Positions 8,501 to 16,576 of a stretch of DNA of 64,000 bases are shown here, in pieces (within the stretch, counting starts at the first letter, position 1; every line of letters begins with the position of its first letter). The position numbers and the translations under genes were made by a program. A model generated the notes under the pieces. The model was not told the origin of the DNA and ran no database searches. It saw nothing but the letters and a program-made list of their open reading frames with translations. Source of the DNA: Candidatus Obscuribacterales bacterium (GTDB lineage Bacteria; Cyanobacteriota; Vampirovibrionia; Obscuribacterales; Obscuribacteraceae); NCBI GenBank assembly GCA_019637435.1, contig JAHBVO010000003.1:806001-870000 (forward strand). Direction: 5' to 3'.

Positions 8501-10757
8501 TGTAGGAAACATCTACTAGATCGAAGAAACATCCTCGCTCAGTCTGCAGTTGATCGAGCACGAGTTGAGTCGCTTCCGCGTCGATTATCTCTTCGAAGGA
8601 CGGAGCTGTTTTCACCTTCCACTGTGGGTAAGTGGGATCTTCCAGAACTATGAGCGGACGGTCCATGTCCCCGAGGTCTTCGAGACGGAATAGAACGAGC
8701 GAGGCTGCTGACTTTGCCATCAGTGATACAAGGGCTGACACCATATGCGGTGTCAGGACCGGAACCGACGATGGATCGGTCGTAACGCCCTCAGGCAGAA
8801 GATTTTTTTCGTCGAGCATTCGGAGCACTTCAACGCGATGGCTTACTCGCCGATCAATGAGCTGATTGCGTTTATCCTTTTCGTCAACGGGCAAGGTCTC
8901 TGCTCGGACAGTGACATCCGTGCCATGCCAGAATGCAGCCAGCGGAGACAGGTCGGCAGGGGCCAGTTCCAAAAGTCGTTTTTCATTGGTGTCCGACTTC
9001 ATCAGGCTGGGAAGCTCATTCGGTGCAGTCGAAAGAAGGTCGTGGCGGCCGATGATGTTCCACTTCTCCAGGAGCTGATGTATCTGTGTTCCTGATGAGG
9101 AGCGAGAATCTAGTTCTACAAGTAATTCTGAATCAAGTACGACCATCGTGGAGGTGCGATGACTTTCCAGGGCGATAACCGAGAGGATTTCTTCAACCGG
9201 AAGCTCCAGTTGCGCGGTTGACGAGATGTTATCCGGGTCGACGCTTACGAGCGGTGCCAGCCAGTGATAAGCATTTGCGAGTTTGATCGCTCCGGCGTAC
9301 CGCATGTTGAACTGCAACATTTCTGCCAGGGGGCGATAGCCGGCTCGTCGCATTTCTTCCATTCTGAATGGAGGACTTGCAGTGACAAGTCCGTCCGGTA
9401 GATAAGGTCGGGGCGGCTCTGTCAAGAAAAGCGTTTCGGCCAGGCATTTTTGATTTTGCCAACCTTCCGCTCCGTGGGGTGATACCAGGGGCGATACTTC
9501 GGTAAGGATTCCGACCGGAAGGCGAGAGTTCATGCAGGCGTGCCCAACTGTTTCAAGCTGAATCTCAGCTTGCCACTGCAGATATTCGAAAAATTCAATG
9601 CGTTCGTTGTTTGACGAAGCAAACTCTTTGACTGCTTCCGATTCCGGATCTCTGTATTTGTCAGGCCATGCTCGCCATGACTCGTAGTGATTTCCGTCTT
9701 TAGCCAGTTTTTCTGCCAACGCCTGGTGGGTGGCGAAGTAGCGAAGTGGTTTGCCTCGCTCGTGTTGGAATGCGCGAAACGCTTGAGCTCGTGGTGTTTG
9801 TTTGCTTAAATGACGTGAGCGAAACTGTTGATAAAGCCGATCGAGTACATGCAGTTTCTCCGCAAAAATTTGCTTCAAATCGGCGACTTCAGCGTTTCTA
9901 AGTGACTCGATGCGCTCCTGAAACTCCGGAGATTGCACCATTCGTCGAGTGTCTTCCGACTCATGAAAATCGTCGGTTGCTTCTACATCTATGTAGATTA
10001 TGTTCAAGAAACTGCGATCGGAAGGCAGACGTCTTGTGAACAAATTGCTGCCCGTCGGGTCCTGCCCATGTAACGGACTTACTCCAACGACTCCCGCGCC
10101 CTGAGCGGCGCAGAATGCGACGATCGCCTTCAGGTCGGTGAAATCACCTGTACCCCAGTTTCTTTTGCTTGTAAAACCGGTGAGATTCACCACCGGTCCC
10201 CAGAATCTCGCGCCATTATTGAAAGTGGCGGGCATGAAGCACTTGTCCGGAGCAATGATGACCGGGAATTCCGACTTAAGCTTTAGTGTTTTTGGATTTT
10301 TGTCACTCGTAAGCCCAACGACTAGTTTGTAATACCCGATGTGAGTGGTTTCCGGTAGATGAATTCGTAGTTTCGTCTCGGTTAGATCTGCACTACCCGT
10401 GATACCGGTGCGGATGTCTCCCCATTCGGCAATCAGCGACCAATGTAGGAAAACGCTCTCGCTCTTCGATTCGAATGGTATGTCGATTTCAAGACGAGCT
10501 AGTTCCTTCTCCAGTGAGCGCTTGAGAACTGCTACGTGTGGGACGAACAGCGCAAGCGTTTTATCTGCGGTTTCAAGCCTGGTGAAACCCGGGTGGTCGG
10601 CGGAATCGTTCTCGCCAAGTGGAGCTAACGCAGCCGAAATTTTGGCCAGGGCGTCTTCGGATGCTCGATGCAAACGTCCCTCCACATCTTTCCAGGTGGG
10701 TCTGACGCCGTTTTTCTGAGCCACAGGATGAACCGATGGTCCCGCATTGGTTTTCAT
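5511..10757 (-). CDS. treY: fusion of an apparently inactive MalQ-like domain and maltooligosyltrehalose synthase TreY
   Basis: A 1748-residue fusion. Residues about 1-180 resemble the N-terminal sandwich of MalQ; 185-650 follow 4-alpha-glucanotransferase (GFTSKRNWGTGDFTDLKAIV, VEEILSVIALESHR); about 760-1748 form a complete TreY. The TreY part keeps all three acidic residues: nucleophile in GLRIDHPDGLYDP (about 1096), acid/base in YLLGEKIL (about 1146), and THDTKRSED (about 1395). It should convert the reducing end of maltodextrins to an alpha,alpha-1,1 linkage. In the MalQ part, the positions matching E. coli RIDH and GED read KLAN and LDS, so nucleophile and acid/base are missing. A good ribosome site (AGGAAAGG, 6 bases before the ATG) and a separate -10 box suggest partly independent expression. 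The TreY call is secure; loss of MalQ activity is my inference from alignment by eye. Confidence 0.93.
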   Translation of the reverse strand: MKTNAGPSVHPVAQKNGVRPTWKDVEGRLHRASEDALAKISAALAPLGENDSADHPGFTRLETADKTLALFVPHVAVLKRSLEKELARLEIDIPFESKSESVFLHWSLIAEWGDIRTGITGSADLTETKLRIHLPETTHIGYYKLVVGLTSDKNPKTLKLKSEFPVIIAPDKCFMPATFNNGARFWGPVVNLTGFTSKRNWGTGDFTDLKAIVAFCAAQGAGVVGVSPLHGQDPTGSNLFTRRLPSDRSFLNIIYIDVEATDDFHESEDTRRMVQSPEFQERIESLRNAEVADLKQIFAEKLHVLDRLYQQFRSRHLSKQTPRAQAFRAFQHERGKPLRYFATHQALAEKLAKDGNHYESWRAWPDKYRDPESEAVKEFASSNNERIEFFEYLQWQAEIQLETVGHACMNSRLPVGILTEVSPLVSPHGAEGWQNQKCLAETLFLTEPPRPYLPDGLVTASPPFRMEEMRRAGYRPLAEMLQFNMRYAGAIKLANAYHWLAPLVSVDPDNISSTAQLELPVEEILSVIALESHRTSTMVVLDSELLVELDSRSSSGTQIHQLLEKWNIIGRHDLLSTAPNELPSLMKSDTNEKRLLELAPADLSPLAAFWHGTDVTVRAETLPVDEKDKRNQLIDRRVSHRVEVLRMLDEKNLLPEGVTTDPSSVPVLTPHMVSALVSLMAKSAASLVLFRLEDLGDMDRPLIVLEDPTYPQWKVKTAPSFEEIIDAEATQLVLDQLQTERGCFFDLVDVSYNQEDLANKQVTIPLATYRLQLHKDFKFVDAHKLVTYLDKLGISHYYLSPISQSRPGSMHGYDVISHSTLNPELGTLEDLEELSADLRKRDMGIIMDLVPNHMGIGKHNPWWMDVLEHGPASEYGEYFDIDWSPVKDELVGKVLLPILGEPYGKILTNGELKIKFDKSTGKFKIHYYENEFPVNPRSYALIMGLRLDVLNDRLGNHNMDVMRYLSIVDALSALPDGMNLSQEDRSRRLREMKVSIDRLAEQCGQNEHIHEFIQQNLKEFDCTEDDRASCRRLHELLEQQSYRLAFWRVAAHEINYRRFFDINELAGVRVEDPRAFTDMHALVFKLIKDGIVQGLRIDHPDGLYDPAGYFMKLQEEALTRLNPDSENFLPGQKRFQRQEEYPIYLLGEKILAPFERMEDDWVIHGTTGYDFMTAANGVLIDEKNARIFSDFYAMVSNETDSYRELAYRCKHLIMQTSLASELNMLAHHLSQIAESNWMYRDFTLNSLRHALSEVVAFFPVYRTYVKEGTVSNVARDYVMRSVRLAKRNNRTVHPGIFDFIHHVLTLRLADEIDDYPGQEKFQRDVLNFAMKFQQFTGPVMAKSLEDTLFYKYNRFVGLNEVGGEPNHFGLSIADFHSHNEARQKTYPYSMLATSTHDTKRSEDVRARLSVLSEIPDNWQERVLRWMDYNSGRYTYNLDKRIPSNNDEYLLYQTLVGTYPLTVEKPEDLADFAQRIEGYMLKAAREAKDHTSWINQDANYEDGMKSFINALLKPSNAEGGSDPFFIDFLEFHQHVSRMGLIKSLSQTLFKLTCPGVPDFYQGNELFDFSLVDPDNRRPVDFDERDKLLTNLLPFVKPDTNKSQDEFKALLKDMLKNYKDGRLKLFVTAAILQQRKLNPRLFTAGKYIPVGVSGEGSDHFIAYLREYQGKSLLVVAPVLVSKLISPDQRALYSGPEDTSLWQSTKLNLPREFQRRTYTDIFTGQTMEFGERRARITQILERFPVALLTAK

Positions 10758-10801
10758 GGGAAGCCTTTCCTTGCGATCTGCCGATATGTGGAAGTCCGCT
10801 A

Positions 10802-10807
10802 ATTATA
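10802..10807 (-). promoter_or_regulatory. possible -10 box before the MalQ-like/TreY gene
   Basis: On the minus strand TATAAT matches the -10 consensus exactly, 45 bases upstream of the fusion gene's ATG and inside the 170-bp gap that follows treZ. No convincing -35 is seen 16-18 bp further upstream. It may give the fusion gene and glgX a promoter of their own. Confidence 0.4.
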
Positions 10808-10927
10808 CCCGCTTGTATATGCCGTTTTGGGCACGCGTATGGCGTTTAGCACATGGGGCGCCAGGTGATGAAAGTCGGGTGAAACAGTTGCTTACGTGGT
10901 TGTTAGTGGTGAACAGTCGGTGAATGG

Positions 10928-12838
10928 CTAAACCGGCTGACTTGGTCTGCCGAGCAGCCAGATCACCGTCCATGGTGGCACGGTGCCGAGCGCAACATCC
11001 GACGTTGCATTTAAAGGAATTTGAAATACGATATTCGATTCGTCGAATTCGGATTCCGAGAATAGCGGGCTGGTGGCGCCTGTATCGCTCAGGTTGGCGA
11101 TAAGTTTTAGCTCCTCACCGGTTGAGAGTGGATAACGAACTTCGAGCAATCCCTCTTCGGTGATCGTCCAGGAGCGTTTATCAATCTCGATTTTATCGAT
11201 GATCGGAATAATGGCGCTTTTCCGCAAAGCGATCAAGCGCTTATAGTATTCGAGCCATTCTTGATGTTCCACATCGAGTAAGTCTTCCCAGTTCAGCTTG
11301 CATTTGTAGAATGTTTCTTTGCTGCATGGGTCAGGAATCAGTTTTAACTTTGCAGGATCTTTGAAGTCTTTGAATTTTCCGAATTCGCGTAAACGTCCTT
11401 CTCGAACACTGTTGGCGAGATCGTCTGAGAAGTCTGCGAACCATACGAATGGAGTTGATGCTGCCCATTCTTCACCCATGAAGAGCATAGGCGGTGCCGG
11501 ATTAAGAAGCAGAACCGCGACCATTGCGCTGACCGCTTCGGTGTCGGCCAGGTGAGTGATACGCTCACCTAGAGCCCGGTTTCCAATCTGATCATGGTTT
11601 TGAATGAACGCTATGAAACCGCCTGGTGCGACATCCTTACTGGGCGTTCCTCTTAATTTTCCGTCGCGAAACGCGGATTTTTCTCCTTGATATGCGAATC
11701 CCTCAGCCAGGCATCGACCTAGATGTTCGACTGCGCTTGCCGGAGAGGCGTCAGCATCGTAATCTTCATAGTAGCCGGAGTTCTCACCGGTGGCGAGCAC
11801 GTGCATAGCATGGTGAATATCATCGTTCCACTGCGCGTTGAATCGATCTTCGAAATCGCCCATGCCTGCGTCGAGCAACTCGGCTTTGTTGTCGCCGTTC
11901 TCCAGCATCAAATGAATTTCGCGTTCGCCCTTGTATCTTGTTCGGACGTTTTCAGCGATCTCATTCAAAATGTGCTTTTTCGAGTCATCGCATATGGTAT
12001 CAACGGCGTCAAACCGCAAACCGTCGAAGCGATACTCTTCTAACCAGTAGAGCACGTTGTTGATTACAAACTGACGAACGATTTCATTATGGTCGTCGTC
12101 GTAATTTATGCCGTTGCCCCATGGCGTGTGGTGTTTAGCGCTGAAAAAAGATTTGGCGTAAACATACAGATAGTTTCCTTCCGGGCCAAAATGGTTGTAC
12201 ACGACGTCGAGGTAGACCATCAGACCGCGCTTGTGAGCCTCGTTGATGAGCATTTTAAGATCTTCTGGGCGTCCATAGGCACTATCGGGTGCGTATGAGA
12301 GCACACCGTCGTATCCCCAGCCGAATTGTCCAGGGAAGTCTGATAGAGGCAGGATTTCGATTGCCGTGATGCCGAGTTCGACCAGGTGATCGAGTTTGGA
12401 ACCTAGACCTTCGTAGGTGCCTTCCGGTGAAAAGGTGCCCAGATGAGTTTCATAGATAATGGCTTCTCGCCAGGGGCGGCCCTTCCAATCCTCGTCCGTC
12501 CAGCGGAATGCGCGAGGGTCGATAATCTCACTGGGACCGTGGACGTCTTTGGGCTGATACCGCGACGCCGGATCGGGCACGCGCAAATCGCTATCTATAA
12601 TGAAGTGATACAGAATGCCCGGTTTCGCTTCGCTCGATGTCAGCTTATACCAACCGTTGCCGGCCTTTTCCATTGGCGTGATCTGCTCTTTATCCTTCAA
12701 ATAAAGACAAAGATCTACGGACTTGGCACTCGGAGCGAACAACCTGAATTCGGCGCCGCCGTTGTCCAGGAGTCGCGGACCAAAGGGCATTTCATGTAGG
12801 TGGCTTGATGCTTCGAGACTGGTGTTTTGCTTTGACAT
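10928..12838 (-). CDS. treZ: maltooligosyltrehalose trehalohydrolase TreZ
   Basis: GH13 enzyme that cuts the alpha-1,4 bond next to the terminal trehalosyl unit made by TreY and releases free trehalose. The protein (about 636 aa) has an N-terminal sandwich (MPFGPRLLDNGGAEFRLFAPSAKSVDLCLY), then the barrel with nucleophile Asp in FDGLRFDAVDTI, acid/base Glu in LMLENGDNKAEL and the third carboxylate in NHDQIGNRALGERI; the last motif is diagnostic of TreZ. The ATG at 12838 (MSKQNTS) is preferred to the one at 12880 because the latter overlaps the upstream gene, whereas 12838 begins 10 bp after that gene's stop. It acts with the downstream treY and glgX. Confidence 0.95.
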   Translation of the reverse strand: MSKQNTSLEASSHLHEMPFGPRLLDNGGAEFRLFAPSAKSVDLCLYLKDKEQITPMEKAGNGWYKLTSSEAKPGILYHFIIDSDLRVPDPASRYQPKDVHGPSEIIDPRAFRWTDEDWKGRPWREAIIYETHLGTFSPEGTYEGLGSKLDHLVELGITAIEILPLSDFPGQFGWGYDGVLSYAPDSAYGRPEDLKMLINEAHKRGLMVYLDVVYNHFGPEGNYLYVYAKSFFSAKHHTPWGNGINYDDDHNEIVRQFVINNVLYWLEEYRFDGLRFDAVDTICDDSKKHILNEIAENVRTRYKGEREIHLMLENGDNKAELLDAGMGDFEDRFNAQWNDDIHHAMHVLATGENSGYYEDYDADASPASAVEHLGRCLAEGFAYQGEKSAFRDGKLRGTPSKDVAPGGFIAFIQNHDQIGNRALGERITHLADTEAVSAMVAVLLLNPAPPMLFMGEEWAASTPFVWFADFSDDLANSVREGRLREFGKFKDFKDPAKLKLIPDPCSKETFYKCKLNWEDLLDVEHQEWLEYYKRLIALRKSAIIPIIDKIEIDKRSWTITEEGLLEVRYPLSTGEELKLIANLSDTGATSPLFSESEFDESNIVFQIPLNATSDVALGTVPPWTVIWLLGRPSQPV

Positions 12839-12848
12839 TTCAGGACTC

Positions 12849-13346
12849 TCAACTTTCGGTGGACTTAGGTTTGTTAGCACAAGCGGCGCCGAAGATTGGC
12901 GTCAGCAGCGAAATTAGCGCGAAGACAATTGTAGCGCCGAACACTTTCCTCGAGGATTCGTGAAGTTCTTGAAATTGAGCGTGGGCGGCGGAGTCCGTTT
13001 TAATAGAGGGCAGCAGTTTTTCCATGGGTGGAACGATCGCGAGTGAAAAGATCATTGCCGTCACTATACAGATGAAGCTCGCAACCAGACGCACGAAGAA
13101 TGCTTTCGTTTTCGGTTCCTTTAACGCGGCAAGCACCTCGGCGATTAGAAGTGCGACAGAGGCACCGAGGAGTATTTTGCCGTAGCTTACGAATGCGGGT
13201 GCATTTGCCGCTGCGGCTTCAGCTACAGGGATGCCTTGAGCGGTTTGCGCCTTCACGAGAGTAACGGCAACGAAGACAACCATTGCTGAACCGCCAAACA
13301 GAATGGACAGTGAGATAGCTCTGAGAATTTCGCTTAGTGTTCGCAT
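12849..13346 (-). CDS. DUF4149-like (TMEM205-like) four-helix membrane protein
   Basis: A 165-residue protein with four membrane helices and the pattern of DUF4149/TMEM205-like proteins: a glycine-rich first helix (SLSILFGGSAMVVFVAVTLV), a third helix ending MIFSLAIVPPMEKLLP, and a HELHESSRKVFGATIVFALI segment matching the family's FxxLHxxSxxxN stretch. The function of this family in bacteria is unknown. It is first in the minus-strand cluster with treZ, 10 bp apart. The pairing suggests cotranscription but no biochemical link is evident. A TATGAT at 13395-13400 (minus strand) could be its -10. Confidence 0.75.
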   Translation of the reverse strand: MRTLSEILRAISLSILFGGSAMVVFVAVTLVKAQTAQGIPVAEAAAANAPAFVSYGKILLGASVALLIAEVLAALKEPKTKAFFVRLVASFICIVTAMIFSLAIVPPMEKLLPSIKTDSAAHAQFQELHESSRKVFGATIVFALISLLTPIFGAACANKPKSTES

Positions 13347-13394
13347 GATGTTTCCAAAAGAAGCCGCTGAGCAGCTGAGTGCAATGCAGACTGG

Positions 13395-13400
13395 ATCATA
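13395..13400 (-). promoter_or_regulatory. possible -10 box of the trehalose cluster
   Basis: TATGAT on the minus strand, about 50 bases upstream of the DUF4149-like start; no clear -35. It is the only -10-like hexamer I find before the first gene of the cluster. Confidence 0.3.
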
Positions 13401-13519
13401 CTCCTATGCCGCACATGCTTAATGAATCAGACCGTAATGTCAATTCCGGCTTAACTTATTGACAAGTTGGGTAGGTTTTTTTGCAGCCCCCAGTTAAAAC
13501 CTTCGTGGAGAGTTTTGAA

Positions 13520-14212
13520 GTGCCGAGATTCAGACCCAATCAGAAGTACGCGATTTCGTTTCTACTAGCCGCTATTCTCCTGGCTGTTGCCTCGCCTGTG
13601 CTCGCCCAGGGGCAGGACCAGAAAACGGCTGCCGGAGCGATGGCTCTTCTGTCCGCGCTTCTTTATGCAATCCCACCATGGGTGACGGGTCTTTTGCTTG
13701 ATTTTCTGATCGTGCGGACTTCAGTGGTGCTCTGGAAGGGTCTGGCGACAGCGGTACTATCCATGGTGCTCGGTTATCCCAGCATCTGGTTTTCCATGTC
13801 TTCATTTCTGCTGGTTCCAGGCGGTCCTGAGTCGACACTGGCCTGGGTTCTCTGCACCGTATTGCTGGCGCTCACTCTGGGCAGCGTCAAGGTCGTTTCC
13901 TACTGGGTGGTGAACGAGAAATTTCCGACAAAGAAAACAGTTGGATTGCTCTTCGTAAGCGCAATTGGGATGGTTGTCGCTGCCTTTATTTGTCTTGCTT
14001 TCATGGGGAAACCTACAGAGCCTGGCGCGGCAAAAAATCCTTCGTCCGCGGTTGTCGCGCCTGAGGCATCTGACCCAGCCGCCGCGCCAGTAGCTCAGCC
14101 GCCTGCAGCGAAAGACGCTGAGGAAAATGACAAAGCAAATGAGAAGAATGAACCATCCGATTCACCCACGGAAACCGGCAACGATGCAAAGCCTGACACC
14201 ACTGGTGACTAG
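13520..14212 (+). CDS. membrane protein with Ala/Pro/Glu-rich tail, unknown function
   Basis: A predicted membrane protein of about 230 residues that I do not recognise. From the GTG at 13520 it begins with a signal-peptide-like segment (YAISFLLAAILLAVASPVLAQ, about 9-29), followed by three or four further membrane helices to about residue 170, and a hydrophilic Ala/Pro/Glu/Asp-rich C-terminal tail of about 60 residues that is probably disordered. The GTG at 13520 is favoured because GGAG (13507-13510) precedes it by 9 bases and the product starts directly with the signal sequence; a TTG at 13481 and GTG at 13505 are alternatives. The stop overlaps the end of the convergent gene by 4 bp. Confidence 0.65.
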   Translation: MPRFRPNQKYAISFLLAAILLAVASPVLAQGQDQKTAAGAMALLSALLYAIPPWVTGLLLDFLIVRTSVVLWKGLATAVLSMVLGYPSIWFSMSSFLLVPGGPESTLAWVLCTVLLALTLGSVKVVSYWVVNEKFPTKKTVGLLFVSAIGMVVAAFICLAFMGKPTEPGAAKNPSSAVVAPEASDPAAAPVAQPPAAKDAEENDKANEKNEPSDSPTETGNDAKPDTTGD

Positions 14213-15096
14213 ATTCCGCGGCTGTGATGCGCTCGGCACCACAACAAGCATTCGCCAATTTGGAAAACGACTGCATTTTCACGCATCTCCGTGTCGTAAT
14301 ATGCACGGGCATGGTGTTGTGTTTTTGTACCAGGTGCGTCGACTGCGTTCAACAATTTTTTGATGTCTCCGGAAACAAGCTTGAATACGCGTGTTTCATA
14401 GATTCTGGTTATTCTGTTTTCATCGCGAAGAACGACGTACGGAAGGTCGAGTTCACCAGAGGAAACTAAATCGAGATTGCATTCTAACTTCTGACCCTGA
14501 GTGAGAACCCAGGAGGCATAGTGATACCACGTTTTTTGCTCAGCACGATAGAAAGCCCAGCCGATGCCGATTGCAACGCCGATGCACAGCGCCAGAAAGA
14601 AGGGAAAGCCGAACATTGACGCCACTCCGAATCCAACGATTGCCACCGGCAGCATCGTCACGTACGTGATCATATTTGCTTTACGCTCCACTTTCTGGAA
14701 GTCACTGTGAAGCGGATAGTCTTTCCAATTTTTCTTCTTCTCGCTGCCTGTCGAACGTTTCAATCCCTTTGTCGGCGGCTCGGTACTTGCTGTGTCGATC
14801 GCAGACGGCTGCTGCCTCGGTAGCGGCGTAGTCTTGGGAATGAGCGTTTTCGGTTTTTCAATTTCTTCAGAGCGTGAGCGCACCTGTTCCATCGAAACTT
14901 TGCGTGAAGACATGCACTCAGCGCAAATGAAATCATCTGCTACTGGTTTTAAACAGTAGGCGCAGCTGTTTGATTGCGTTTCTAAACTGTCCGGCATACG
15001 CGCAAGCCAAGAATCTCTAAGTCTATTTGTCCCGCTTCTTAGAAATCGAAACAGTTTGCGATAAAGTTTTAGTTCATCTGGTTGCCTCTGTTTCAT
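14209..15096 (-). CDS. zinc-ribbon membrane protein of unknown function
   Basis: A 295-residue protein not recognised as a named family. Residues about 44-62 form a four-cysteine zinc-ribbon-like motif (CAYCLKPVADDFICAEC), followed by a charged, proline-containing linker to about 145, two closely spaced membrane helices (about 148-185), and a C-terminal hydrophilic domain of about 110 residues. The arrangement suggests an inner-membrane protein with cytosolic ends. It ends convergently with the previous gene, overlapping by 4 bp, and starts 40 bp from the divergent alpha/beta hydrolase gene, so the two share a very short promoter region. Confidence 0.6.
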   Translation of the reverse strand: MKQRQPDELKLYRKLFRFLRSGTNRLRDSWLARMPDSLETQSNSCAYCLKPVADDFICAECMSSRKVSMEQVRSRSEEIEKPKTLIPKTTPLPRQQPSAIDTASTEPPTKGLKRSTGSEKKKNWKDYPLHSDFQKVERKANMITYVTMLPVAIVGFGVASMFGFPFFLALCIGVAIGIGWAFYRAEQKTWYHYASWVLTQGQKLECNLDLVSSGELDLPYVVLRDENRITRIYETRVFKLVSGDIKKLLNAVDAPGTKTQHHARAYYDTEMRENAVVFQIGECLLWCRAHHSRGI

Positions 15097-15135
15097 CTCT
15101 TATACAGCCGGGCATGGTCCTGAACGGAGGTTTCT

Positions 15136-16563
15136 ATGACTGAGCAAAAACTGAAATCGCGATTCTTGATGTCCTGTGCCTCGCTGTCGATTGCAGCGCT
15201 GCTTTCCGCTATGCCGGTACTATCTAAAACTCCCAATCAATCCCGCGTTGGAACTAAAACGACAGGTGGCAAAAAAGTGTCCGAGCAAAATTTGATCGCC
15301 GCTGGAAATTCATTCGTTGATTTACTGGTAGCGGGAAATTTCACTTCGGCGACTACGCGGTTGGACCCGCAAGTTAAGGCGGCTCTTCCGGCTCCAAAAC
15401 TTCAGCTTGCCTGGCAAGCGTTGAGCGCTCAATACGGTCCGTTCAAGAAACGATTGAACTCTTTTGCCGAGCCGCTGCAAGGTCATACCATCGTCTTTGT
15501 ACCTTGTCAGTTTGGTGGCACAACCGTAGACATCAAAGTAGTGTTTTCCGGAAGCTCGATGGTTAGCGGATTTTTCATCGAGCCTCATCGCGAAGCGACT
15601 AAATCGGCACCGTATGTGAAGGCAGGGTCATTTGCCGAGGAAAAGGTAGTAATTGGAAGCGGGCGCTGGCAGCTGCCGGGTTTACTGACTATTCCCAAAG
15701 GTGAAGGTCCTTTCCCCGCAGCCGTTCTCGTGCATGGTTCCGGCCCTCACGATCAGGATGAGACAATCGGACCGAACAAACCTTTTCGGGACCTCGCTGA
15801 AGGTCTTGCTTCAAATGGCATTGCGGTTCTTCGCTATGAGAAGCGGACCAAAGCGCACGGGAAGCATATGACCGCGGACGATCTGAAGAAGTTCACCATT
15901 ATGGATGAGACTGTTGACGATGCGATTGAAGCCGGTCGTTTCCTGAGTACCAGACCGAAGATTGATAAGAACAGAATTATCGTAATTGGGCACAGCTTAG
16001 GTGGTTTTGCCATCCCGCGCATCGCCGCCGGTGATAAACAGCTCCGCGGGTTTGTGCTGCTGGCGGCAAATAACGGACCGAGCGAAGATGCTATTGCGCG
16101 GCAAACAAAGTACATTTCGGAACTCGACGGTCCCCAAAATGTAAGACCGGAGCTTCTCAAACAGATTCAAGAAGTGAGGGCACAAGGTGAAAAGATCAAG
16201 AAATTGACAGAGGCCGATTTAAACAGCGGGACGATAATACTTGGAGCCGCTCCAGCCTACTGGCTCGATTTGAGGGCTCACGATCCGCTTGTGGAGATTA
16301 AGAACGTTAATCGCCCGATGTTGTTTATGCAGGGAGGGCGTGACTATCAAGTCACCGCCGATGGTGACTTCGCTCGCTGGAAAGATGCGATAAAGTCTTC
16401 GGGAAAGGAGTCTTTATGCCAGTTTAAACTCTATCCTGATTTGAACCACCTGATGATAGCGGGCAAAGGCAAATGCGTGCCGTCAGAGTACACGACCAAG
16501 TCCGGTAATGTGGACGAAGCCGTGGTGCAGGATATCGCGTCCTGGATCAAAGGTTTGAATTAA
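15136..16563 (+). CDS. secreted alpha/beta hydrolase with N-terminal DUF3887-like domain
   Basis: A 475-residue predicted exported serine hydrolase. A signal sequence (FLMSCASLSIAALLSAMPVLS, about 10-31) is followed by a DUF3887-like domain (about 50-150, FVDLLVAGNFTSATTRLDPQVKAALP) and an alpha/beta hydrolase domain (about 165-475). The oxyanion region is VLVHGSGPHDQDE, the nucleophile elbow GHSLGG, the acid probably the Asp in MQGGRDYQVT, and the histidine in DLNHLMIAGKG. DUF3887 plus hydrolase is a known pairing in exported bacterial esterases/acyl hydrolases of unknown substrate. GAACGGAGG (15122-15129) gives a good ribosome site before ATG 15136. The gene ends 13 bp from a convergent secreted glycosidase-like gene. 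Confidence 0.85.
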   Translation: MTEQKLKSRFLMSCASLSIAALLSAMPVLSKTPNQSRVGTKTTGGKKVSEQNLIAAGNSFVDLLVAGNFTSATTRLDPQVKAALPAPKLQLAWQALSAQYGPFKKRLNSFAEPLQGHTIVFVPCQFGGTTVDIKVVFSGSSMVSGFFIEPHREATKSAPYVKAGSFAEEKVVIGSGRWQLPGLLTIPKGEGPFPAAVLVHGSGPHDQDETIGPNKPFRDLAEGLASNGIAVLRYEKRTKAHGKHMTADDLKKFTIMDETVDDAIEAGRFLSTRPKIDKNRIIVIGHSLGGFAIPRIAAGDKQLRGFVLLAANNGPSEDAIARQTKYISELDGPQNVRPELLKQIQEVRAQGEKIKKLTEADLNSGTIILGAAPAYWLDLRAHDPLVEIKNVNRPMLFMQGGRDYQVTADGDFARWKDAIKSSGKESLCQFKLYPDLNHLMIAGKGKCVPSEYTTKSGNVDEAVVQDIASWIKGLN

Positions 16564-16576
16564 CCGTTTCGCTCAG

